Counted from the stretch's first letter, positions 8,342 through 16,569 are shown. The stretch is DNA of 64,000 bases from Shewanella electrica (GCF_022321485.1 NZ_JAKOGG010000005.1:186001-250000); one strand, 5' to 3'. Numbers and translations: made by a program. Notes: a model not told the origin generated them from the letters alone.

Positions 8342-9966
8342 AAGTCGAACGATACCTTTTACTCATGGCAGTGTTACTGCTGCCATTCAATGCTTTTGCA
8401 CTTAGCGCGTTACAAGCCTCGGTCGACCGCAATCCGGCCATGGAAAACGAATACTTAGTGCTGACCGTCACGGCGGATGATGAACTGGAAAGCAATGCCT
8501 TAGATACTTCGGCGCTGCTGCACGACTTTGTCGTTGGCCGCACCACCGTCAGCCGTAGTACGCAAATTGTTAACTTTGATACCCACAAAGAGACCAATTG
8601 GCGCGTGCTGCTCAAAGCCAAACACCAAGGCATAGTGACCATCCCCGCCTTTGAGATTAACGGCGTTAAATCAGAACCGATTGATTTGAAAGTAGTTGAT
8701 GGTGCCAGCCAACCGGCCACCGAAGAGTCAAACCTGTTTATCAAAGCCAGCATTTCCAACAATGAAGCTTATGTTGGACAACTGCTGACGTACACCATCA
8801 AACTTTACTTAGCGGTCGATTTTCAACGCGGTGTGCTCTCCACACCTAAAGCTGATGGCGTGCAGTTCAAACAGATCGGAGATGACAAAGACGGCAACGA
8901 AATTGTCAACGGTCGGCGCTTCCGTGTGATTGAACGCAACTACAGCATGGTGGTTGACACTCCAGGCAAGATTGAGATCAACGGCCCCGTATTCTCGGGC
9001 GATATTTTGGTGGATGCGCCGACACGCAACAGCATGTTCTCATTCCAACAAAGTCGACCAATGGACGTGCACGGTGAGACCTTGTCGGTCAACATTCTGC
9101 CTAAGCCCGCCAGCTACGTGGGCAACTGGCTGGTGGCAGACTTAGTCACGCTGGACGAAAACTGGCAAGATCAGCAAACCTTTGAGGTGGGTCAACCCAT
9201 CACCCGCACCATTACCCTACTTGCCTCAAACGCCGATGAAACCAGCCTGCCAGATCTGCAGCTTTCACTGCCTGAAAGCATGAAAAGCTACCCAGAAAAA
9301 CCGCAGCGCAAAACCATGGCGCGCAGCGGGCAATCGGTGGCGCAACTGACGCAGACCGTGGCGGTTGTTCCATCCAAAGCGGGCGAGTTTACGCTGCCCG
9401 AAGTCAAAGTGGCTTGGTGGAACCCGCATCTTAAAAAACAAGAAGTGGCCACCCTACCGGCGCGCCATCTCAAAGTGAAAGCGGCAGCCAACGCGCCAGC
9501 GCCGATTATCGACGGTGGCCCCCAAACGGCGTCAGCCGACCGCGGTATCTGGCCATGGACCACGGCACTGTTTGCCCTGCTGTGGTTAGGCACTGTGCTA
9601 CTGTGGTGGCGGGCGCGCCAACGGCCGGCGCACGTGCACGTACACAGCAACGTCAGTGGCGGCGCGCGCAACAAACAACCACACTCGCTCGATAGTGCCA
9701 TTGCGGCGCAAAATAGCGGTGAAGTGCTCAGTGCGCTACTGCGAGATTTAACCGCGTTTACTGGCCGAGAAGTGACCTTGAACAATCTGCCGCACATTGC
9801 CCCTGAGTTGGCGCAAACCGTGAGTGATATTCAAGCCGCGCAATACAGTCGCCAGCAAGTGGATACCGCCGCGCTGTTCCAACAGTTAAAGGCACAACTC
9901 GCCAGCTTTAAAAGCGCTAAACAGCAGCAAAAATCCAGCGACTCCTTGATGTCGCTCAATCCCTGA
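8335..9966 (+). CDS. batD: BatD-like periplasmic/membrane protein
   Basis: Protein of 543 aa with an N-terminal signal peptide (MAVLLLPFNAFALS) starting near residue 11. Tandem beta-sandwich domains follow, opening with LQASVDRNPAMENEYLVLTVTADD, as in the BatD (oxygen tolerance) family. A C-terminal membrane helix is near residue 405 (IWPWTTALFALLWLGTVLLWW), with a cytoplasmic tail of about 120 residues. The start is GTG, seven bases inside the upstream gene; the next in-frame ATG would cut into the signal peptide. It is the last gene of the operon and is followed by a strong terminator. The molecular role of BatD is not known. Confidence 0.85.
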   Translation: MVKVERYLLLMAVLLLPFNAFALSALQASVDRNPAMENEYLVLTVTADDELESNALDTSALLHDFVVGRTTVSRSTQIVNFDTHKETNWRVLLKAKHQGIVTIPAFEINGVKSEPIDLKVVDGASQPATEESNLFIKASISNNEAYVGQLLTYTIKLYLAVDFQRGVLSTPKADGVQFKQIGDDKDGNEIVNGRRFRVIERNYSMVVDTPGKIEINGPVFSGDILVDAPTRNSMFSFQQSRPMDVHGETLSVNILPKPASYVGNWLVADLVTLDENWQDQQTFEVGQPITRTITLLASNADETSLPDLQLSLPESMKSYPEKPQRKTMARSGQSVAQLTQTVAVVPSKAGEFTLPEVKVAWWNPHLKKQEVATLPARHLKVKAAANAPAPIIDGGPQTASADRGIWPWTTALFALLWLGTVLLWWRARQRPAHVHVHSNVSGGARNKQPHSLDSAIAAQNSGEVLSALLRDLTAFTGREVTLNNLPHIAPELAQTVSDIQAAQYSRQQVDTAALFQQLKAQLASFKSAKQQQKSSDSLMSLNP

Positions 9967-9986
9967 TACATTGTGAGTGAAACATA

Positions 9987-10016
9987 AAAGCCACCTCGTG
10001 CAGAGGTGGCTTTTTT
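9987..10016 (+). terminator. Rho-independent terminator of the moxR-bat operon
   Basis: Perfect stem AAGCCACCTC / GAGGTGGCTT with a five-base loop, followed by six Ts, 20 bases after the batD stop. Confidence 0.92.
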
Positions 10017-10055
10017 ATAGAAAACTGCCGTCAATAATGGCTGAGTAATACGGCG

Positions 10056-10346
10056 TTAAGCAGATGCTAATAGCGCCACGCCTGCCGCTTCCGAGATGGT
10101 TTGTGCATCGGTTCGCTCGATGATTTTGACAATCACCGTCTGAATATTTTCATCATGTCTCACATCGGTTTTAGCGTTAAACTTTTGCACTTGCGGTTCT
10201 GCCCCCTCTTCCGCCACAAAGGAGATAACCACATGAGTGGCTAACGCTGGCGTGTCACCAAAGTACGCAATCGACACTAACGGGTAACCTTTAAAACCTC
10301 GGCTGACCAACTTGGCAATACGCTTTTTTGCTTTATCTAGGTTCAT
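10056..10346 (-). CDS. Conserved small hypothetical protein (96 aa)
   Basis: Starts MNLDKAKKRIAKLVSRGFKGYPLVSIAYFG and ends with an acidic/hydrophobic stretch (IQTVIVKIIERTDAQTISEAAGVALL). It looks like a small soluble alpha/beta protein conserved in Shewanella; I know no function for it. No signal peptide or membrane segment. Codon use is like the core genes around it. It lies convergent to the bat operon, sharing its terminator region. Upstream of its start, at 10372, begins a cluster of attC-like elements, so any promoter would be in the short gap 10347-10371 or beyond. Confidence 0.75.
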   Translation of the reverse strand: MNLDKAKKRIAKLVSRGFKGYPLVSIAYFGDTPALATHVVISFVAEEGAEPQVQKFNAKTDVRHDENIQTVIVKIIERTDAQTISEAAGVALLASA

Positions 10347-10371
10347 CTATTTCGTTCCTGATAGTGATACT

Positions 10372-10500
10372 GATTAACGCCTCAAACAGCGGCTGAATTT
10401 AGAAAAACTTGCCCGTGATATTTGTGCCACGCTGCGTTGCTGTAAAACGTAGGCCCAGCAGGCGCATAGCGTAAACCCGCTACTCAGCGTCTTGTTTTGG
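10372..10500 (-). repeat. Putative integron attC-like site (long, degenerate)
   Basis: Read on the minus strand, the element ends with GAGGCGTTAATC, a typical attC L'-R' end (GTTRRRY core). It opens with CCAAAAC, a poor match to the inverse core RYYYAAC. Outer arms can pair through AAC/GTT and AGCGG/CCGCT. The upstream pseudogene ends inside it, as cassette genes often do. The left end is convincing; the other end is degenerate. Confidence 0.45.
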
Positions 10501-10703
10501 CATCATCTCACGACTATACGCGAGATTGCGCCAAAGTATTGCAGTAACAATGCCGCAAGCCATTTCAATACTGGGAGAGATACGCAGCGAAAGAACAGTG
10601 CCAAGCCACTTAGCAGCGAATGGCGAGCCTTCCGCAAAAAGATGAAGCCGTAGTCCACGCCCCACCGAGATGGATAAGCTAAGTGTTGGCCGTGCCGCAT
10701 CAT
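10480..10703 (-). pseudogene. Small cassette-type gene, apparently frameshifted
   Basis: Two overlapping minus-strand frames each carry half of what looks like one protein. The first begins MMRHGQHLAYPSRWGVDYGFIF and the second continues FAEGSPFAAKWLGTVLSLR to MPKQDAE. They join perfectly if one T is added to the run of five at 10636-10640 (minus strand), giving a protein of about 74 residues with one hydrophobic segment. This means either a one-base deletion in a homopolymer or a sequencing error. I recognise no function. It lies directly after the 131-aa gene and ends inside an attC-like element. Confidence 0.45.
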
Positions 10704-10721
10704 CCAGTTGACGATCAAAAA

Positions 10722-11117
10722 CTACATTGAATCATCTTCTTTAGCGATAAGTTGCCAACAACTGTCTAGCTGCTGAAATTTATACCGAATTAACACGCCA
10801 GTCCCAGCAGTAAAAAACCGGATTGTTAAGGGGTCTTCAATGACATAGAGATACCCCAATTGCGTTCTTGTTGCGTGATTTTCAACAATGGGAAAATCGA
10901 GTTGTGCAGCGGTCATCATCTCTTCTGTGGGCGCAATATCTGGATCGCCAGAGCCCTGCACAACCCGCAACGGCAATTGGGTGTAACGTTTTTGAATATC
11001 AGCATGTTCCATAAAGTCATAGGCAAAATCTTCAAAATTTTGCGCCGGACATTCTGCGCCGATGGCAGGTAAGCTGAGCGCGGAAATAAACATTAAGGTG
11101 CTGTATGCTGTTTTCAT
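10722..11117 (-). CDS. Exported hypothetical protein (131 aa), probable gene-cassette product
   Basis: Has a signal peptide (MKTAYSTLMFISALSLPAIG, cut near A-E at residue 21) followed by a small domain with two cysteines, near residues 23 and 120, that could form a disulfide in the periplasm. Charged and aromatic residues dominate; no catalytic motif is evident. I do not recognise the family with certainty. It sits in a run of short same-strand genes separated by attC-like elements, so cassette origin is inferred. Upstream (11136-11176) is a weak attC-like junction. Confidence 0.65.
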   Translation of the reverse strand: MKTAYSTLMFISALSLPAIGAECPAQNFEDFAYDFMEHADIQKRYTQLPLRVVQGSGDPDIAPTEEMMTAAQLDFPIVENHATRTQLGYLYVIEDPLTIRFFTAGTGVLIRYKFQQLDSCWQLIAKEDDSM

Positions 11118-11135
11118 ATCGCTGCTTTAAGAATT

Positions 11136-11176
11136 GTTATACAAAGTGCCGAGGCAATACGCCCCGCCTGTTATTT
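11136..11176 (-). repeat. Weak attC-like junction between two small genes
   Basis: On the minus strand it opens AAATAACAGGC, a good inverse-core start overlapping the TAA stop of the 105-aa gene, but it ends GTATAAC rather than GTTRRRY. Internal pairing is limited to about GGGGC/GCCTC. It is called attC-like mainly because of its place in the series. Confidence 0.3.
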
Positions 11177-11488
11177 GCCCTGTGTGTCTGGCGGACCAAA
11201 CAGCGTTAACTCCCAGTCTTCAAAAGGTGGCGACACCACAAATGCGGGGTCGCAATAAGACTTGATATAATCCGTGGCTCGTCTTTGTGCATGAGTGAAG
11301 TTGACCACCTGACCTTGCGCATCCATCTCTAACACATTGGCAAAAATGGCAAAAGCCATTTCAATTGCGCTAGGTTCTTCGCCATAAAGATCGAGATATT
11401 CAACATCTTTGAGCATGTAGTGGCTGCCGCTTGCCATAAAGTAGGCAAAGGTTCTGAATGCGCCACTAACATCATGACTTAATTTCAT
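11171..11488 (-). CDS. Small hypothetical protein (105 aa), probable gene-cassette product
   Basis: Starts MKLSHDVSGAFRTFAYFMASGSHYML; rich in aromatic and acidic residues, with no signal peptide or membrane helix. I believe similar proteins occur in Shewanella and Vibrio genomes, including integron cassettes, but I cannot name a function. Its stop codon lies in an attC-like start, and its upstream flank is an 11-bp perfect inverted repeat of attC type (11501-11560). Soluble and cytoplasmic by appearance. Confidence 0.7.
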   Translation of the reverse strand: MKLSHDVSGAFRTFAYFMASGSHYMLKDVEYLDLYGEEPSAIEMAFAIFANVLEMDAQGQVVNFTHAQRRATDYIKSYCDPAFVVSPPFEDWELTLFGPPDTQGK

Positions 11489-11500
11489 TTTTATTTATTA

Positions 11501-11560
11501 CCCTAACATTCGCGCCTTAGTTGCAATCCATTGTTCAGCAACTAAGGCAAGTGCCCAATC
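11501..11560 (-). repeat. attC-like hairpin with 11-bp perfect stem
   Basis: GCCTTAGTTGC (11514-11524) and GCAACTAAGGC (11538-11548) are perfect complements around a 13-base loop. On the minus strand the element ends GAATGTTAGGG, with a GTTAGGG core (GTTRRRY). The inverse core at the other end is not canonical. It lies between two small same-strand genes. Confidence 0.5.
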
Positions 11561-11566
11561 GCATAT

Positions 11567-12247
11567 CTACCGCGATGGTATTTTTTGATACGTCATATTG
11601 TCAGAAGTGGAAATCAACAAATCGTTTTCCACAGTAAATTCCAGTCGCTCAAATGGCTGCTTGGCGGCCCACTGCGGATCGGTAACCCAAAAGGCGGCCG
11701 TTTTCTTGGCAACTTGTCGCTCGGGCACATCAAACCAAGTGTAATCCGCACTATCATTGATCCAACGTAAGCCCACTCGCGCTAATTGCTCGCCGTCGTC
11801 TTTAAATACCGTCGCAAGGCCATTGAGTTCAGTGGTTGCTTGATACTGTTTATGGTCGCGAGTCTCCACCACCACCGCAATATCGGCTACACCGCCAACG
11901 CCTTTGACAGCCACAACCACTTGCCAAAAATTACTGGGAACTTGCCGTATCCTTTTCATATCATCATCAGTAAACGGCACAAACTCAGGTGAGCCAGTAA
12001 GCGCTGGTCGCTCAGGCGTTTTAATCTCCAACACGCCATCGTTAACTGACCAAGTGCCGTTGGCCTTAAGATCCGCACTGCCCACAATCATGCCCCATTG
12101 AAAGGTGTGATCTTGCTTGAGCGACAGTTCCGCTGCCGCCTCCATTTGATTCACAAGGCGATAGCGGCCAACGACGTCAGCATCGTCATTCGCCATCGCG
12201 GCAGTGGAAGTCATAAGCAGTAAGGCGGTCAATAAGGGTTTAATCAT
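11567..12247 (-). CDS. Exported hypothetical protein (226 aa), probable gene-cassette product
   Basis: Signal peptide MIKPLLTALLLMTSTAAMA, cut before NDDAD. The mature domain opens VVGRYRLVNQMEAAAELSLKQDHTFQWGM, with a pattern of short beta strands (TWSVNDGVLEIKTPERP) like lipocalin-type or META-type periplasmic domains. No cysteines or catalytic motif are evident. Function unknown. It is flanked by attC-like elements on both sides (11501-11560 and 12272-12335) and shares strand with the other small genes of the cluster. Confidence 0.7.
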   Translation of the reverse strand: MIKPLLTALLLMTSTAAMANDDADVVGRYRLVNQMEAAAELSLKQDHTFQWGMIVGSADLKANGTWSVNDGVLEIKTPERPALTGSPEFVPFTDDDMKRIRQVPSNFWQVVVAVKGVGGVADIAVVVETRDHKQYQATTELNGLATVFKDDGEQLARVGLRWINDSADYTWFDVPERQVAKKTAAFWVTDPQWAAKQPFERLEFTVENDLLISTSDNMTYQKIPSR

Positions 12248-12271
12248 AATGAATACTTTTAGTCAGACTGA

Positions 12272-12335
12272 TGAAAACGCAGCTTGCATGACGAGTGCAC
12301 ATGCAACGCCCGCAGCGGCTTAAACAGCGTTATTA
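12272..12335 (-). repeat. Probable attC site (64 bp)
   Basis: On the minus strand it begins TAATAACGC (inverse core TAATAAC, overlapping the upstream gene's end) and finishes GCGTTTTCA (core GTTTTCA). Outer arms AACGC/GCGTT pair, and an inner 7-bp perfect stem TTGCATG/CATGCAA closes a 9-base loop. Size and architecture fit an attC; this is the best site in the first cluster. Confidence 0.6.
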
Positions 12336-12574
12336 CGCATCGAGGTAATGATTGGATTCAGCCCAGCGGCCGCATCCAAAGCAAGCGCCTCATTTGGGCT
12401 GAGCGCCGATAGGCCGTGTTGCCACGGAGTCATCACCATCGCGGGGATTCGGGTATCGCATGCGCGGCACTGCTCACACTGCTTAATCTCAGCCCGATTT
12501 GACCAAACATGATCTTGCAGTGCTGGTTCAAGCGGTGGCTGTTGTTGGTAGGAAAATCCATTGGGGTTATTCAC
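12320..12574 (-). CDS. Small hypothetical protein (84 aa) with a Cys cluster
   Basis: Starts MNNPNGFSYQQQPPLEPALQDHVW. The motif CEQCRAC near residue 34 could bind a metal but may be chance in so short a protein. No signal peptide or membrane helix. Its stop lies inside the attC at 12272-12335, as expected of a cassette gene. Upstream is an ACACATC/GATGTGT inverted repeat (12600-12634). Coding status rests on the open frame, strand and context only. Confidence 0.45.
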   Translation of the reverse strand: MNNPNGFSYQQQPPLEPALQDHVWSNRAEIKQCEQCRACDTRIPAMVMTPWQHGLSALSPNEALALDAAAGLNPIITSMRNNAV

Positions 12575-12945
12575 CGTGTAAAAATCCTTTTTAACTTAAA
12601 CACATCAAGTTATTGCTATTGAAAGCCGATGTGTAACCGCGTGCTAGACGGGCAATTTAGCAGCTTACTGGCAGATACGCCATCCGCAAACGGTTGCCAA
12701 CCAGACTCCCATAAACAACAGTGAAGCGATAGCGGCCCGTAGCAATCCCGCAGAGGCAAGATTATCGCTTAATCTGCCTTTCTAAAGTGCCTACTTCAAC
12801 CGCCACTCATAACGCCTCGACACGCACAGCAAATGTTACAAACCCAGTTGCTTGGTAATACATTTGTTAACAATTCTCTTTATACTCTGCCGCCGCGCTT
12901 CTTTAGAATCCACTGATGATCAACAGCCCCTAAGGAAGTCTGAAC
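12575..12945. other. Intergenic stretch with attC-like remnants, upstream of the DUF885 gene
   Basis: No gene recognised. A 7-bp inverted repeat ACACATC/GATGTGT (12600-12606 and 12628-12634) follows a GTTTAAG-type core on the minus strand (12595-12601). At 12807-12818 the minus strand reads GAGGCGTTATGA, the same L'-R' end as at 10372-10386. The cluster may therefore be bounded by two attC ends in the same orientation. The last 100 bases should carry the promoter for the next gene. Confidence 0.4.
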
Positions 12946-14790
12946 ATGCCAATAAAAACCAACATCAGTATTATTGCACTCGCCCTCTCGACCTTAGCGA
13001 CCCTGCCAGTTTATGCCGCAGCGCCAACGGCAACCGACAGCCAGCAGTCACTCACCGCCGCGGCGCAAAGTGAGTCAGAAAAAGCCAACGCGTTGTTTGA
13101 TGCCATCTTTATGGAAGACGTGATGGCCAGCCCAGTGTCACAAACCTATATGGGCATCAAACAGGATTACGACAAATGGGATGATATCGGTGACAGCGCC
13201 GATGCCGCCAAGCTGGCGCGCGATAAACAGCACCTTGCACAGGTCAACCAAATCGACGCCAGTAAGCTCGACGCGCAAACGCAGCTCAGCCTGCGGTTAA
13301 TCAAACAAAGCCTTAATGATGCCATCAGCGACTATCAATGGCGCTATCACAACTATCCGGTAAATCAGATGTTCGGCGGCCACTCAATGATCGCCTCATT
13401 CCTGATTAACCAACATCAAATCACTAACGTCAGTGATGCGAAGGCCTATATCAGCCGCTTGAACGGCGTTCCCAAACGCCTGAAACAGTTGCAACAATCA
13501 CTGGAAGTGCGGGCCGACAAAGGCATCATCGCCCCTAAATTTGTGTTTGCTTACGTGCTTTCCGACAGCCAGAACATCATCACCGGTGCGCCATTTGATG
13601 ACGGTGAAGACAGCACATTGCTGGCCGATTTCCGCAAAAAAGTCACCGCACTGGATATCAGTGACCAAGAGCAAGCCGCTTTACTCAGCCAAGCCACAGC
13701 AGCATTGCAGTCGCAGGTAGCCCCTGCTTATCAAGCACTCATCGCTTACATTAAAACGCTGGAGAGCAAAGCCGATACCCGTGATGGCGCGTGGAAACTG
13801 CCAGACGGTGAAGCTTTTTATAACCGCGCACTCGCACGTACCACCACCACTGACATGACCGCCGCAGAGATCCACGCCCTCGGTCTCGCAGAAGTGGCTC
13901 GCATCCATGATGAAATGCGCGCCATTATGCACAAAGTGAATTTTAAGGGGTCACTGCAACAATTTTTTGCCTTCATGCGCGATGACCCGCAGTTTTATTA
14001 CCCCAACACCGCCGAGGGCAAAGCCGAGTATCTTGCCAAAGCCACGTCAATGATTGACGACATGCGCACTCGTTTGGATGAAGTATTTAAGGTCAAACCC
14101 AAAGCGGCGATTGAAGTCAAAGCCGTTGAGGCCTTTAGAGAAAAATCCGCTGGCAAAGCCTTCTACAGTCGCCCCGCGCCCGATGGCTCACGCCCCGGCA
14201 TGTACTACGCCAACCTTTATGACATGGCGGCCATGCCAAAATATCAGATGGAAGCACTGGCCTACCACGAAGGTATTCCGGGGCATCACATGCAGATTGC
14301 CATCGCCCAAGAGCTTACTGGCATTCCTAAATTTAGAAAATTCGGCGGCTACACTGCCTACATTGAAGGCTGGGGGTTATATAGCGAAGCATTCCCGAAA
14401 GAGATGGGACTGTACGATGATCCCTATTCCGATTTCGGCCGTTTAGCCATGGAACTGTGGCGCGCCTGCCGCCTCGTGGTGGATACCGGTATTCACGCAC
14501 AAAAATGGACTCGAGAACAAGGCATCGCCTACTACGAAGCAAACACGCCCAACGCCAAATCAGATGCCGTGAAGATGGTTGAACGTCATATCGTTATGCC
14601 ATCGCAAGCCACCGCTTATAAAGTGGGCATGAACAAAATCATCGAGTTGAAAAACAAGGCCAAAGCCAAGCTGGGCGATAAGTTTGATATTCGTGAATTT
14701 CACACCGTGGTGTTAGCCAACGGCGCACTGCCGCTGGATGTCCTAGAAGACCAAGTGAATCAATGGATTACCAGTGTAAATAAGGTGTGA
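12946..14790 (+). CDS. DUF885 family exported zinc-dependent hydrolase
   Basis: Protein of 614 aa with a signal peptide (NISIIALALSTLATLPVYAAA), so exported to the periplasm or membrane surface. It has the DUF885 metal-site motif HEGIPGHH at residues 441-448 and the downstream glutamate in YIEGWGLYSE near residue 474, together a gluzincin-like HExxxH-type site. The family is annotated as putative metallopeptidases of unknown substrate. An AAGGA ribosome site lies before the ATG. Length is typical. It is monocistronic by appearance, with no T-rich terminator after it. Confidence 0.88.
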   Translation: MPIKTNISIIALALSTLATLPVYAAAPTATDSQQSLTAAAQSESEKANALFDAIFMEDVMASPVSQTYMGIKQDYDKWDDIGDSADAAKLARDKQHLAQVNQIDASKLDAQTQLSLRLIKQSLNDAISDYQWRYHNYPVNQMFGGHSMIASFLINQHQITNVSDAKAYISRLNGVPKRLKQLQQSLEVRADKGIIAPKFVFAYVLSDSQNIITGAPFDDGEDSTLLADFRKKVTALDISDQEQAALLSQATAALQSQVAPAYQALIAYIKTLESKADTRDGAWKLPDGEAFYNRALARTTTTDMTAAEIHALGLAEVARIHDEMRAIMHKVNFKGSLQQFFAFMRDDPQFYYPNTAEGKAEYLAKATSMIDDMRTRLDEVFKVKPKAAIEVKAVEAFREKSAGKAFYSRPAPDGSRPGMYYANLYDMAAMPKYQMEALAYHEGIPGHHMQIAIAQELTGIPKFRKFGGYTAYIEGWGLYSEAFPKEMGLYDDPYSDFGRLAMELWRACRLVVDTGIHAQKWTREQGIAYYEANTPNAKSDAVKMVERHIVMPSQATAYKVGMNKIIELKNKAKAKLGDKFDIREFHTVVLANGALPLDVLEDQVNQWITSVNKV

Positions 14791-15264
14791 GGCGATAAGT
14801 AAGTAACCACAATCTTTCATCAGTGAGTATCACCGCAAAGTCGTCTGCTGTGTCGATGCGGTGATACTGCTTCGTCGACATCAAACACAATCCCGCCGAC
14901 ACCGTTCACTGCATAATTGGGATGGATCATTCCACCAGATGGGTTCGCCGATAACCTCATTTAAAACGTTGGGCAATCGTGCTGCAAACAATACATCGTG
15001 GGTAGCAACATATTAGCCACGTTGATATCGCCAAACATACAGATGAACGTTAGCGCCAAAAGCGGTGAAACTGGGTACAGATATCTCAGCATAATGCCGT
15101 GGGGTTTAGGCTGGAATAAGGTGCAATTACCGGACAGTTCTGCCGAGCAGATGCCTGCAATAGAACAACGAGAACAATGGTCAATAAAGCTTAGTTAGTC
15201 GGTTATTAATGAGAGAAAAAACCACACGTTATTAATAAGTTGACCTAAGAGAATTTATCTTTAT
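14791..15264. other. Intergenic region with a long inverted repeat
   Basis: A perfect 12-bp inverted repeat, AGTATCACCGCA (14826-14837) and TGCGGTGATACT (14857-14868), surrounds a 19-base loop just after the DUF885 gene. It has no T run, so it could stabilise the mRNA end rather than terminate it. The remainder holds only a weak plus-strand open frame (14998-15198) without a ribosome site, which I do not accept as a gene. Confidence 0.5.
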
Positions 15265-16026
15265 TTAATCAAGTTGGTGATCATATTTGCTTAAAATAAT
15301 GTCCATGGTGCCATCTTGCTGCATCTCGGCCACGATTTTATCAAACTGCTCCACCAGCGGAATATTTTCTGGCTTTCGAGAAAACACAAGATAACTCACC
15401 GCAGATTCACTGGGTGGTCCACTAATGGTCACGCGATCAAGTCCATTAAGCTGTTTAAGTATGTGAATACCAACCAAACGGCTACAGATAACCGTGTCCA
15501 TTCTGCCCGCCAACAATTTTTTAAACGTCAGTTCATAACTTACCGCTACATCTAGGTGTTTAAAGGTGTTTTCTCTAACGGCGGTATCAAATCTATTGCC
15601 ATAGGAGGTTCTATCAACCACACCAATGCTGGCATTCGCCAGCGAGGCGTAATCGCCATCAAATTTGACTTTAGAGCCTTTTAAGACAAAAAACACATAA
15701 TCTTGAGTGAGCAACGGGTGCTTGGGAAACAGCATTGTTTGTTCACGCTCGTCGGTCTTTTTTATGGTAAACAAGCCATCAACTTGCTTATTTTCAACAA
15801 GATATAAAGACCTAGCCCAAGGGTAAAACCGATATTGAATCGGTTGATTCATTCGAGAGAATATCTCGTTGACCATATCAATGGTGAGCCCTTGCACCGT
15901 CGCACCAGTTTGCTGCATATAAGGGGGATACTGCATCGTAGCAAACTCTAACCGAGTTTGACTCCACGTGAGGTTGCTATGCAGCAAAATGAACGTGAAG
16001 AGCAGAAGATATCTCAAATTACGCAT
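15265..16026 (-). CDS. Periplasmic solute-binding protein, family 3 type
   Basis: Protein of 253 aa with a signal peptide (YLLLFTFILLHSNLTWSQ). The mature part opens LEFATMQYPPYMQQTGATVQGLTIDMVNEIFSRM, the standard first strand and helix of amino-acid-type (SBP_bac_3) binding proteins, and contains FPWARS-like and KKTDEREQTMLFPKHPL stretches typical of the orphan Shewanella/Vibrio members. No transporter permease or sensor gene lies nearby, so the protein is an orphan; the ligand is unknown. Two cysteines are absent from the core. It is transcribed away from the repeat-rich KAP island. Confidence 0.85.
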   Translation of the reverse strand: MRNLRYLLLFTFILLHSNLTWSQTRLEFATMQYPPYMQQTGATVQGLTIDMVNEIFSRMNQPIQYRFYPWARSLYLVENKQVDGLFTIKKTDEREQTMLFPKHPLLTQDYVFFVLKGSKVKFDGDYASLANASIGVVDRTSYGNRFDTAVRENTFKHLDVAVSYELTFKKLLAGRMDTVICSRLVGIHILKQLNGLDRVTISGPPSESAVSYLVFSRKPENIPLVEQFDKIVAEMQQDGTMDIILSKYDHQLD

Positions 16027-16155
16027 GCATTTGATTGGTTGAAACTCATGAGCTAAGTCTTACCCGCCGTAGATGCTTTGTCAAAAGCCATTGGTCAAAT
16101 CAGCCGATTAAACCAAATCCTAATGTCATGCCAAACATACAAGGCGTAATTAACT

Positions 16156-16210
16156 ATCACTGCGTGATTGCAAACTGCGTTTGCGAAAGTCGTGGAACTA
16201 CTCGTTCCAC
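16156..16210. repeat. Left copy of the short-hairpin repeat block
   Basis: Three back-to-back mini-hairpins: ATCAC-tgc-GTGAT, GCAAAC-tgc-GTTTGC and GTGGAAC-tactc-GTTCCAC. The same units occur in inverted order and orientation on the other side of the KAP gene (19112-19167 and 19244-19337). Confidence 0.85.
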
Positions 16211-16329
16211 ACCAGAGGACAAGGGGACTGACCAGCCTCGAATGACGTCCATGTCTAACGGCCAGCTCGCCATCCGTGGCTCGCGCTCATAAGCACAATC
16301 ATCGTAGATGAGTATTCGCCCTTCTAAAT

Positions 16330-16496
16330 CCCCATGCTGCCCCGACGGCGCGAAACACTACGGCGCTTCTGGTTTGCCATTTTCGCAAACCGCTCTGATT
16401 CGCGGTCCATCGCTCACCATCGCTGCTCGATATCCATATCTCGCTTGCTCAATGTCTGCCCAACGCACCTTCGTCGCGCCGAGGGGAATTGGTGTT
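16330..16496 (-). repeat. Left arm of a long inverted repeat flanking the KAP NTPase gene
   Basis: The reverse complement of this block aligns, by eye at roughly 90% identity over about 167 bp, with 18903-19070. A shared core runs through CAGACATTGAGCAAGCGAGA and onward; one stretch of about 12 bases differs, and there is one small indel near the outer end. It carries no terminal features of a known IS and no transposase. Confidence 0.9.
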
Positions 16497-16569
16497 ACTC
16501 GAAAATTCAGTGCGTTAGCTGGGTTAAATTGGTGAGTGCTCCATTTGATACGGAGTGAATTTTCGAGTA
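16496..16569. repeat. Perfect 14-bp inverted repeat upstream of the KAP gene
   Basis: TACTCGAAAATTCA (16496-16509) and TGAATTTTCGAGTA (16556-16569) are perfect reverse complements 46 bases apart, starting exactly where the long inverted repeat ends. A smaller CTCC/GGAG pair lies inside. It could be an element end, an operator or a cruciform. Confidence 0.8.

Noticed and set aside
12807-12841. A complete short attC at 12807-12841
   Set aside because: The GAGGCGTTATGA end is convincing, but the distance to the next possible inverse core is only about 35 bases and the arms do not pair, so I treat it as a remnant end.
14998-15198. 66-aa plus-strand open frame after the DUF885 gene
   Set aside because: No ribosome site, no family likeness, and no supporting context.
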